From assembly GCA_005240025.1 (NCBI GenBank), contig SBBK01000115.1:1-12588 (forward strand): a stretch of DNA of 12,588 nt. The letters run 5' to 3'. Under the pieces are notes generated by a model. It did not search any database and was not told the origin of the DNA. It saw nothing but the letters and a program-made list of their open reading frames with translations. Both the position numbers and the translations under genes were made by a program. Numbering within the stretch: the first letter of the stretch is position 1; every line of letters starts with the position of its first letter. This stretch comes from an archaeon (GTDB lineage Archaea > Thermoproteota > Nitrososphaeria > Nitrososphaerales > Nitrosopumilaceae). Shown here piece after piece: positions 7,412 to 12,588 of this stretch.

Positions 7412-7924
7412 TTGAGCTTTACAAGACAGGTTCAAACCAACAATCTAATCGAGATCCCGATGGGTGGAATAGGGTTCAGTACAGAGCAAAACAAAATTCT
7501 ACACACATTTGTAGGTTCGTGCGTCGCACTTTGCATTTATGACTCACAAGCAAAAGTTGCGGGAATGGCACACGTAATGCTCCCAAAAAATAACACAGAC
7601 GAACCAGTACCAAAACTTGAGGGCAAATTTGCAGACGTCGCAATCAGAACCATACTAAAACAACTGATCTCTAAAGGAGCAAAACCAAGAAGGCTAGAGG
7701 CAAAAATGGCGGGCGGCGCGAGTGTCTTTCAAAACGAAAGCAAACATGCCATCTTTAACATAGGGATGCGAAATACCAATACAATCAGATCTATACTTGC
7801 AGAACACAAAATTCCTATAATCTCAGAGGATGTCGGTGCCTCCACTGGTAGATGGGTTGCCTTTGATACCAATTTGTGCCAAATGACAATCAGGGATAGA
7901 AAAAGAGGTGTGTGTGTGATTTGA
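7412..7924 (+). CDS. cheD: CheD chemoreceptor glutamine deamidase
   Basis: Deamidates specific receptor glutamines and, in other species, binds CheC and raises its phosphatase activity. It has 170 residues. The catalytic cysteine lies in TFVGSCVALCIYD (Cys37), followed by the His of GMAHVMLP (His54), with Thr32 as the likely third residue. C-terminal GGASVF and related segments fit the family. The start is TTG at 7412, immediately after the cheC1 stop with no gap, so translation is probably coupled. The end overlaps cheR by 4 bp (TTGA) if cheR starts at 7921. Placement next to cheC fits the CheC-CheD pairing. Confidence 0.92.
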   Translation: MSFTRQVQTNNLIEIPMGGIGFSTEQNKILHTFVGSCVALCIYDSQAKVAGMAHVMLPKNNTDEPVPKLEGKFADVAIRTILKQLISKGAKPRRLEAKMAGGASVFQNESKHAIFNIGMRNTNTIRSILAEHKIPIISEDVGASTGRWVAFDTNLCQMTIRDRKRGVCVI

Positions 7925-8730
7925 GTCTAAATGAAGCAATACCGGAACAACACATGCAACAAATTACAAAAATAATGAATCAAAGGCTAGGCAAGGATCT
8001 ACGACAATTCAAAAAATCCTTTCTAAACAGACGCATTAGCGCACGGATGAAAACAGTAGGTGCCCAGGATGGCTCTGAATACGCAAAACTCTTGGCCGTG
8101 GATCTAAACGAACCATCGATCTTGTTCAGGAGCTTTTCAATCAATGTCACGGAATTTTATAGAGACAAATTTGTCTGGGACTGTCTTTTCACCAAGATCA
8201 TGCCACAAATGACACAAAACGGTACACAATCACTGAAAATTTGGAGTGCCGGCTGTGCTTCTGGTGAAGAACCATACGGTCTGGCAATTTTACTCAAGGA
8301 AGTAATAGGTCAAAGAAAGATTAGATTTGTCATCAAGGCTACCGATATCAACCCAGATGCACTAAATCTGGCAAGGGAAGGAAAATACCATCCAGCAAGT
8401 CTGAAGAACATGCCGCCTCAAACAATCGCAAAGTATTTTGTCAAAACAAACGACACTTATCAGGTAAACGACGAGCTAAAGCAACTTGTGAGCTTTGAGC
8501 ACGCCGATATCTTGAGCTATGAAGTAAACAATGTAAATTTTGTTTCATGCCGAAATGTCTTGATCTATTACGACAAACCAACACAGGAACTGGTCTTTGA
8601 CAAATTCTCCAAAGTTATGGTAAAAAATGGTTACCTTGTCATAGGCCAAGATGAAACTATGATGGGAATAGAAAGCGCAAAACTATTCTCGTGTATCTAT
8701 CCCCGTGAAAGGTTCTATACCAAGGTGTGA
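7921..8730 (+). CDS. cheR: CheR chemoreceptor methyltransferase
   Basis: SAM-dependent methyltransferase that methylates receptor glutamates, opposing CheB. Numbered from TTG 7921 (269 residues), it has an N-terminal helical domain with the basic RRISARMK stretch (38-44), then NVTEFYRD (75-82, the family's TxFFRD-like motif). The SAM-binding loop is IWSAGCASGEEPYG (107-120), followed by ATDINPDAL (140-148) and VSCRNVLIYYDK (208-219). I chose TTG 7921 because GAGGTG at 7905-7910 lies 10 nt upstream, the same spacing as the other TTG starts here, and because it gives a TTGA overlap with cheD. A GTG at 7912 would add three residues but sits almost on the Shine-Dalgarno. This is the last gene before a 157-bp gap. 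Confidence 0.93.
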   Translation: MSLNEAIPEQHMQQITKIMNQRLGKDLRQFKKSFLNRRISARMKTVGAQDGSEYAKLLAVDLNEPSILFRSFSINVTEFYRDKFVWDCLFTKIMPQMTQNGTQSLKIWSAGCASGEEPYGLAILLKEVIGQRKIRFVIKATDINPDALNLAREGKYHPASLKNMPPQTIAKYFVKTNDTYQVNDELKQLVSFEHADILSYEVNNVNFVSCRNVLIYYDKPTQELVFDKFSKVMVKNGYLVIGQDETMMGIESAKLFSCIYPRERFYTKV

Positions 8731-8760
8731 GAATGATGGTCAGCCTACCAAACTTCATAC

Positions 8761-8870
8761 AACCACTATTGATAGTGATGACTTTGTCTGATCATCACAA
8801 ACACACTCTAGATTATTATTCTAATTTAAAAATAACCACTAATGAACTGGCCTAATAAAAGAGTGGTCAT
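8761..8870 (+). repeat. AACCACT repeats and dyads around the cheW2 promoter
   Basis: AACCACTATTGA (8761-8772) recurs as AACCACTAATGA (8834-8845), one mismatch in twelve. An inverted copy, AGTGGTCAT (8862-8870), lies downstream. CACTAT/ATAGTG (8764-8769/8772-8777) and GTGATGA/TCATCAC (8775-8781/8792-8798) form dyads. Their placement around the TATA-like box suggests regulator binding or RNA hairpins. Function is unknown. Confidence 0.35.
8825..8834 (+). promoter_or_regulatory. TATA-like promoter element for cheW2-cheY-cheC2
   Basis: TTTAAAAATA after CTAA is the clearest TATA-like box in the 157-bp gap. It predicts transcription from about 8855-8860, giving a leader of about 30 nt that includes the Shine-Dalgarno. 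It marks the second chemotaxis unit as probably having its own transcript. Confidence 0.45.
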
Positions 8871-8876
8871 ACCATA

Positions 8877-8884
8877 AAGGTGAT
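8877..8884 (+). promoter_or_regulatory. Shine-Dalgarno of cheW2
   Basis: AAGGTGAT ends 3 nt before the ATG at 8888 and matches the anti-Shine-Dalgarno (GGTGAT core). It is one of the strongest ribosome binding sites in the window and fixes this start. Confidence 0.6.
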
Positions 8885-8887
8885 TTA

Positions 8888-9370
8888 ATGTCGACTCTCG
8901 TCTTTGACTCACTTCAAGTAGTTACATTCCGCTTAGGGGGAGAGCACAAAAAAGGAGATTACGCAATCCCAATAGAGTATGTGCGAGAAATTCGTGCACT
9001 AGAGGTAATCACAAAAATTCCAAACGCAAAGACATACGTCAAAGGAATAATGAATCTACGGGATCAAATAATTCCGATAATTGACGTAAAGGAAAAGTTG
9101 TGCCTTGGTTCAGGAGAATCGCATAGCACAAAACAACGAATCCTAATAGCTGATGCAAAAGACTTGCTAATTGGGATCCTAGTTGATGAGGTAGATCAGG
9201 TCATGCGTATTCAAACAAAGGACATTGAATCGGCACCAGAAAATATGCTTGAATCAAATTACATCAAAGGCATTGTAAAGACAGACAAACTTCTTATCCT
9301 CCTTGATGTGGCCAGGCTGCTTGATGATTCTTCAATCATACATAGTGTACTGGAGGAAAACAAACAATGA
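8888..9370 (+). CDS. cheW: CheW coupling protein 2
   Basis: A second CheA-receptor adaptor of 160 residues, consisting of just a CheW domain. It shares long runs with CheW1: DYAIPIE, VREIR, YVKGIMNLR (Arg58), DVKEKL, TKQRIL, VDEVDQV and RIQTKDI. The two clearly derive from one duplication, and this copy lacks the tail of CheW1. The ATG start has a strong Shine-Dalgarno, and the gene follows its own putative promoter. Its stop overlaps cheY by 4 bp (ATGA). Two CheW proteins may let CheA serve different receptor sets or build mixed arrays; that is inference. Confidence 0.93.
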   Translation: MSTLVFDSLQVVTFRLGGEHKKGDYAIPIEYVREIRALEVITKIPNAKTYVKGIMNLRDQIIPIIDVKEKLCLGSGESHSTKQRILIADAKDLLIGILVDEVDQVMRIQTKDIESAPENMLESNYIKGIVKTDKLLILLDVARLLDDSSIIHSVLEENKQ

Positions 9371-9747
9371 ATCATTCTGCCAAAAAAATTCTCGTAGTTG
9401 ATGATGCCTCGTTTATGAGAGTTGTACTAAAAGACATCATCAAGGGGAACGGTCTTGCATCGGAAATAATTGAGGCAGTAGATGGTGTAGAAGGTGTGAA
9501 AGCGTACCAGACACAAAAACCAGATCTGGTGACCATGGATGTAAACATGCCACGGGCTGACGGTATTCAGGCACTGCGAGCAATTATGAAGATTGATCCT
9601 GCAGCCAAGGTAATAATGGTGACATCTGTAGAACAAAAACAAATAGTTCAGGATGCCATGAAGCTTGGTGCAAGAGACTATATTGTAAAACCGTTCGATA
9701 GAGGCAATGTGGGACTCGTTTTAAACAAGGTATTGAGACAGAGATAA
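9367..9747 (+). CDS. cheY: CheY response regulator
   Basis: Single-domain receiver that carries the signal from CheA to the archaellum motor. It has 126 residues with a complete active site: Asp12-Asp13, phosphoacceptor Asp58 (VTMDVNMP), Thr86 (VTSV), Tyr105 and Lys108 (DYIVKPF). There is no output domain. In euryarchaea CheY-P acts through CheF at the archaellum; no CheF is encoded in this window. The start ATG overlaps the cheW2 stop, and GGAGG at 9352-9356 lies 10 nt upstream. cheC2 begins 3 nt after its stop, placing regulator and phosphatase side by side. Confidence 0.95.
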   Translation: MNHSAKKILVVDDASFMRVVLKDIIKGNGLASEIIEAVDGVEGVKAYQTQKPDLVTMDVNMPRADGIQALRAIMKIDPAAKVIMVTSVEQKQIVQDAMKLGARDYIVKPFDRGNVGLVLNKVLRQR

Positions 9748-9750
9748 ACA

Positions 9751-10353
9751 ATGCAAGCACTAACTCTGACTGGCAATGAGCTTGGACGCCTTTCTGAGGT
9801 CTTTTTCAAGTGCATATCGACAAAAACAGTGGATGCACTTTCAATGCTTTTGGGTGAACCAGTAAGGTGTAGTGTGGGAAAGATAAGGCTTTATGATTTT
9901 GCCGAGCTAGATGAGCTCACACCAGCATTTGCAGATTCAGAAGACATGTCTGCTGTATATCTGCGACAGAGTGGTGATATCCAGGTAGGTGTCCTTTATT
10001 ACATGCCTAAAAAAGAGGGCAAAAGATTTGCTGCAAGGCTTTTGGGCAAAAAACGATTCGGCGCCTTTACAAAACTCGAACAATCCTCCCTCTCAGAAAC
10101 CGGTAACATTCTTTCGGGTTCATTTTTTGGTGCACTGGCCAAAGAGCAAAATTGCAAAACAAACGCAGACGTTCCTGGTTTTGCAGTAGACACATTCAAG
10201 TCATTGTTAGAATTTCAAGCAGTAGAAATTGGAATCACATCACAATCACTTATTGCCTGTAGCGCGGAATTTCATTCAGAAAGTGATCTGAAACTCAGAA
10301 TGCTCATCATTTTAGATCCAGCAAATGCCAAGAAACTTTTAGTCAAATGCTAA
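9751..10353 (+). CDS. cheC: CheC-family CheY-P phosphatase 2
   Basis: A second CheC-type phosphatase of 200 residues. The second-half catalytic consensus is exact: Ser112, Glu116, Asn119, Pro142 (S-x3-E-x2-N-x22-P). The first-half site is lost (SEVFF). N-terminal LTGNELGRLSEVFFKCISTKTVDALSML aligns with LGSKEIQYLESIFDQYIATKTSIALSKM of CheC1, so the two are paralogs. It lacks the FliM-like C-terminal peptide and ends in AKKLLVKC. It lies 3 bp after cheY, presumably in one transcript with cheW2-cheY. Its last 11 bp overlap the convergent PEFG-CTERM gene. Confidence 0.88.
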   Translation: MQALTLTGNELGRLSEVFFKCISTKTVDALSMLLGEPVRCSVGKIRLYDFAELDELTPAFADSEDMSAVYLRQSGDIQVGVLYYMPKKEGKRFAARLLGKKRFGAFTKLEQSSLSETGNILSGSFFGALAKEQNCKTNADVPGFAVDTFKSLLEFQAVEIGITSQSLIACSAEFHSESDLKLRMLIILDPANAKKLLVKC

Positions 10354-11701
10354 CTCGTCTGCTGGCAACAAGGCAAATCGAAATCGCGATACAAAATATT
10401 ACAAACACCAGTGAACCGAATTCCGGCACTACCGTAATACCAAACTCCGTGCTGGCGTCAGTTCCACGTAGATTCTCGAATCTAATTGTTGTGTAACCTG
10501 TCTTGTCTTCTGGAAACGTATAGTCTGCAAAATCCCCGCCGATTTGTGCATTTGCTGACTTTCTGTAAAGTTCATCTCCATTTTGTATTATGATAAAATC
10601 ATAATTCGTATTACGCAGAGTTTCTCCCGTATCTGGATTTCTAAAAGTAAAGATAAATCTTGTATTTTTATCTGGCTCAATTGTTACTGGATCCCATGAG
10701 AGATCTACTTGAATCTGCTCGTTTTTTGTAAGTGCGATCATTGGAAAGACTGTCTTGTTGCTTGCCTCCAAAGTAAATTGTATGTTTTGCGGGTTTTCAT
10801 TTCCAGATGCTTTCTGTGCCTGCTTTAAGAAACCAAGGTTGTCTTGTGAGAGAACAAAGTGAACTATTCTCTCGTTTGTTCCAGAATAATCATCAACAGT
10901 AACAGATGACTTGAATAGCTCGATTCCATTCGCCTTTCCTACATAGCTTGGTACAAAAAAGTCTCCAAAATCTTTGGGGAAATGAACTTCCATGTGAACT
11001 ACTGGCACATGGGATATATTCTGCCTATCCCAGTCAAACGGCATCTCAAAGTTGACCGTGTTCGTGCCTGAATCATATTTGAAACTTGAGACCTTATCAT
11101 AATAAGACCTGACTCCAAATTCCACGTCATTGCCGTTTCTGTCCACCTGTGTGTAGGGATGATCTGTTACGACGGTAACATCAGCTGTGTATAGTCCAAA
11201 ATCTCCAGTGACTCCTGCCCCATCGGTCTGATTTAGCCCAATTTCAAAATGATATAATCCGCCCGTACCGAAAATTGGCCCAGCAAGTTCGACTGGCATT
11301 GACTCTGTTTCGCGCCATGCACCAAGTATGGTGTTTCGCTCTCCACTGATCTGGATTTGGTTATCTGTCGTTGGCCTCACTTGTATTGTTAGCCTTCCAT
11401 CATCTGCAAAAAACGAGTCCCTGATAATTTTTTTCCCTTCATGGAAAAGATTGATATGAAATATGACGTTTGCAAGACTCTGATTCGTCAGAGTATCTGC
11501 CGCAGAAATAATGATTTTTCTTTGTTCCTCATCTGAAAAATTGCTTGGTGTTATTTGTGTAGTAATTGTGACTTGTTTTCCATTGGTCATAGATTTTATG
11601 GTATCAATACCAAGACCGTGTCCATAACTGTTCTCAGTTTGAATGACGGCAACGCCAAATGTAGCCACCATTAAGAAAATCCAAAGCGTCTTTTTTATCA
11701 T
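10343..11701 (-). CDS. PEFG-CTERM surface protein
   Basis: Exported protein of unknown function, 452 residues. It has an N-terminal signal peptide (MIKKTL, hydrophobic core about 6-20, then NSYGHG). The body is long and beta-rich, with segments such as FHINLFHEGKK, ILGAWRETESMPVELAGPIF and GGLYHFEIGL. A C-terminal sorting tail follows: PEFG (426-429; 10415-10426), a hydrophobic helix (430-446) and ASRRVSI. PEFG-CTERM tails occur in thaumarchaea and are thought to be processed by an archaeosortase, so the protein should be surface-anchored. The first residues after a likely cleavage are HGLG, which could expose an N-terminal histidine. The ATG overlaps the upstream regulator stop (ATGA), implying co-transcription and shared metal control. 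The 3' end overlaps cheC2 by 11 bp. The role is not recognised. Confidence 0.85.
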   Translation of the reverse strand: MIKKTLWIFLMVATFGVAVIQTENSYGHGLGIDTIKSMTNGKQVTITTQITPSNFSDEEQRKIIISAADTLTNQSLANVIFHINLFHEGKKIIRDSFFADDGRLTIQVRPTTDNQIQISGERNTILGAWRETESMPVELAGPIFGTGGLYHFEIGLNQTDGAGVTGDFGLYTADVTVVTDHPYTQVDRNGNDVEFGVRSYYDKVSSFKYDSGTNTVNFEMPFDWDRQNISHVPVVHMEVHFPKDFGDFFVPSYVGKANGIELFKSSVTVDDYSGTNERIVHFVLSQDNLGFLKQAQKASGNENPQNIQFTLEASNKTVFPMIALTKNEQIQVDLSWDPVTIEPDKNTRFIFTFRNPDTGETLRNTNYDFIIIQNGDELYRKSANAQIGGDFADYTFPEDKTGYTTIRFENLRGTDASTEFGITVVPEFGSLVFVIFCIAISICLVASRRVSI

Positions 11702-12081
11702 AACGCAACCAGCTTGACGGTATCCATTTTTTTATTGGTCCTAAAGTTGCGTGTAATCATATCTACTCTTTCTGCCTCGCCATCCAACATGAACAACTCC
11801 ACACATTTATCACCATGAATTTTGCTGTGTAGGTGCGTTATTATCAAATCCTCAAAACTGTGTTTTAGTCCCGCAATTATGTCATCAAATTCGTCGTTGT
11901 GAACTACGAGCAAAATTGCATGCAGGCTTCCTGCCAATGCATCTTTTTGTTTTTCTTCGGAAACAAAATTGCGAATCCCGGCTCGAATTACTTCGGATCT
12001 GCCTGTGAACCCCATAGACCTTTGTAGCCTGTCAACTTCTGAGAGCAACTCGTCACTTAGCGAGATAGAGATGATTGGCAT
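11698..12081 (-). CDS. NikR-like ribbon-helix-helix metal-responsive regulator
   Basis: DNA-binding repressor of the CopG/NikR type, 127 residues. Residues 1-45 form the ribbon-helix-helix (PIISISLSDELLSEVDRLQ, then RSEVIRAGIRNFV). Residues 50-127 form an ACT-like metal-binding domain (NikR C-terminal type). Aligned by spacing to E. coli NikR, His74, His85 and Cys93 occupy ligand positions 76, 87 and 95. Position 89 is Lys87 instead of His, and extra histidines stand at 83 and 89. The metal preference is therefore uncertain. It starts at ATG 12081 with a TATA-like box about 25 bp upstream, so the message is probably leaderless. It overlaps the surface-protein gene by 4 bp and is divergent from a ZnuA-type gene. 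Palindromes in the shared promoter suggest autoregulation. Confidence 0.85.
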   Translation of the reverse strand: MPIISISLSDELLSEVDRLQRSMGFTGRSEVIRAGIRNFVSEEKQKDALAGSLHAILLVVHNDEFDDIIAGLKHSFEDLIITHLHSKIHGDKCVELFMLDGEAERVDMITRNFRTNKKMDTVKLVAL

Positions 12082-12085
12082 GAGG

Positions 12086-12102
12086 GATTTATTATTAAAT
12101 TT
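12086..12102. promoter_or_regulatory. Imperfect palindrome, probable operator of the NikR-like gene
   Basis: GATTTATTATTAAATTT has ATTTA/TAAAT arms and closely resembles the perfect palindrome at 12139-12158. It lies between the minus-strand TATA-like box and the ATG of the regulator, a position that would block RNA polymerase. Assignment as an operator is inference. Confidence 0.45.
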
Positions 12103-12110
12103 TTTATAAA
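12101..12110 (-). promoter_or_regulatory. TATA-like promoter element of the NikR-like gene
   Basis: Read on the minus strand it is TTTATAAAAA, centred about 25 bp before the ATG at 12081. It predicts a leaderless or near-leaderless transcript for the regulator and surface-protein unit. Confidence 0.5.
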
Positions 12111-12130
12111 CATAGCCCTTAAAATTATTA

Positions 12131-12140
12131 ACTTTTTATA
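12131..12140 (+). promoter_or_regulatory. TATA-like promoter element of the znuA-type gene
   Basis: CTTTTTATA (12132-12140) lies about 32-40 bp before the GTG at 12172, predicting transcription from about 12163-12168 with a very short leader. Its end overlaps the perfect palindrome that follows. Confidence 0.45.
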
Positions 12141-12158
12141 GATTTATTAATAAATCTA
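12139..12158. promoter_or_regulatory. 20-bp perfect palindrome, probable operator
   Basis: TAGATTTATTAATAAATCTA is a perfect 20-bp inverted repeat without spacer. It overlaps the end of the TATA-like box and covers the stretch just before the predicted transcription start of the znuA-type gene. A dimeric or tetrameric ribbon-helix-helix regulator encoded next door is the obvious candidate to bind it. The A/T-only core means chance palindromes are less improbable than in mixed sequence, but the GA/TC ends and the second related copy support function. Confidence 0.55.
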
Positions 12159-12171
12159 GGCGTGTTCTGGT

Positions 12172-12588
12172 GTGAGAAAATACTTGGTGGTGGGTGCAGG
12201 TCTTGTAATTACGGCAATAGCCGCTGTACTGAGTTATGATGTCATTAACGATAAACAACAAGATGTACAAACCAATCCAACGCTCACCGTGGTTGCCTCC
12301 TTTTATCCATTGTACGAATTTTCAAAAAATGTGGCAGGCAACGACGCACATGTTTCCACATTTATCCCAATTGGGATTGAACCGCATGACTGGGAACCGA
12401 GCGCTACTGATGTGTTGAAGATAAAAGACGCAGATCTTTTTGTCTACAATGGTGGCGGCATGGAGCCATTCGTTGACAAATTAATCACAACAGAGTATGC
12501 GAATGTAGAATTTGTTGAAACAACTGCTGGCATTGATCTAAATTCTGCAAATGTCACCAATCCACACGTGTGGCTTGATCCAGTCTTG
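12172..12588 (+). CDS. znuA: ZnuA-type metal ABC transporter substrate-binding protein, 3' end outside window
   Basis: Extracellular binding protein of the cluster 9 (ZnuA/TroA) family, which captures Zn(II) or Mn(II) for an ABC importer. The 139 codons present show an N-terminal membrane or signal segment (RKYLVVGAGLVITAIAAVLS). After this comes TVVASFYPLYEFSKNVAG, then two metal-ligand histidine motifs, IEPHDWEPSATDVLKI and NPHVWLDP. There is no lipobox cysteine, so it is probably anchored by the uncleaved N-terminal helix. The start is GTG 12172, the only good choice, since an in-frame TAG lies at 12157-12159. The frame is open to the window end. Divergence from the NikR-like gene with shared palindromes suggests metal-dependent repression. 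Zinc is the default guess for this family, but its metal is not proven here. Confidence 0.9.
   Translation, partial: MRKYLVVGAGLVITAIAAVLSYDVINDKQQDVQTNPTLTVVASFYPLYEFSKNVAGNDAHVSTFIPIGIEPHDWEPSATDVLKIKDADLFVYNGGGMEPFVDKLITTEYANVEFVETTAGIDLNSANVTNPHVWLDPVL

Noticed and set aside
7912..7920. GTG start for cheR
   Set aside because: It lies only 1 nt after the GAGGTG Shine-Dalgarno, while TTG at 7921 has the 10-nt spacing seen at other starts here.
8835..8867. ACCACT/AGTGGT stem as a transcription terminator
   Set aside because: The loop is 21 nt and no T-run follows. It lies just before a Shine-Dalgarno, so a regulatory role is more likely than termination.
12236..12418. 60-codon plus-strand open frame near the right edge
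   Set aside because: Out of frame with the ZnuA-type gene, whose metal-ligand motifs run through the same bases.
1..12588. CRISPR arrays, insertion sequences, tRNA or rRNA genes
   Set aside because: No repeat-spacer pattern, transposase-like protein, terminal repeats or cloverleaf-type sequence was seen on either strand.

Overview
The window looks like a motile, ammonia-oxidiser-type thaumarchaeon (Nitrososphaerota, probably Nitrosopumilales). The evidence is an archaellum motor pair (ArlI/ArlJ) directly followed by a full chemotaxis cluster, an A+T-rich sequence with frequent GTG/TTG starts and AGA/AGG arginine codons, archaeal TATA-like promoters, and a surface protein with the PEFG-CTERM tail typical of thaumarchaea. 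The taxon is inferred from gene content; no search was run.

Layout. (1) Positions 1-3079, plus strand: arlI, whose start lies left of the window, and arlJ, overlapping by 4 bp. (2) 3164-8730, plus strand: cheW1, then a 328-bp leader, then the tightly packed or overlapping run cheB-cheA-cheC1-cheD-cheR. (3) 8731-8887: a promoter region with repeats and dyads, followed by a second compact unit cheW2-cheY-cheC2 (8888-10353). (4) 10343-12081, minus strand: a two-gene unit made of a NikR-like regulator and a PEFG-CTERM surface protein, overlapping cheC2 tail to tail by 11 bp. (5) 12172-12588, plus strand: the 5' part of a ZnuA-type metal-binding lipoprotein or anchored protein, cut by the window edge. 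It is divergent from the regulator across a 90-bp control region holding two related palindromes.

How the genes work together. CheA with CheW1/CheW2 would phosphorylate CheY and CheB. CheR and CheB adjust receptor methylation, CheD deamidates receptors, and CheC1/CheC2 dephosphorylate CheY-P, which finally acts on the archaellum driven by ArlI/ArlJ. No receptor and no CheF adaptor is encoded here. Several parts deviate from textbook forms. CheA has no P2 docking domain. The CheB receiver lacks two conserved active-site residues. CheW1 carries a 58-residue tail. CheC1 ends in a peptide very like the CheY-binding peptide of bacterial FliM/FliY. The right-hand module looks like an independent metal-homeostasis locus: the regulator keeps three of the four NikR nickel ligands, and palindromes sit exactly where an archaeal repressor would block both divergent promoters.
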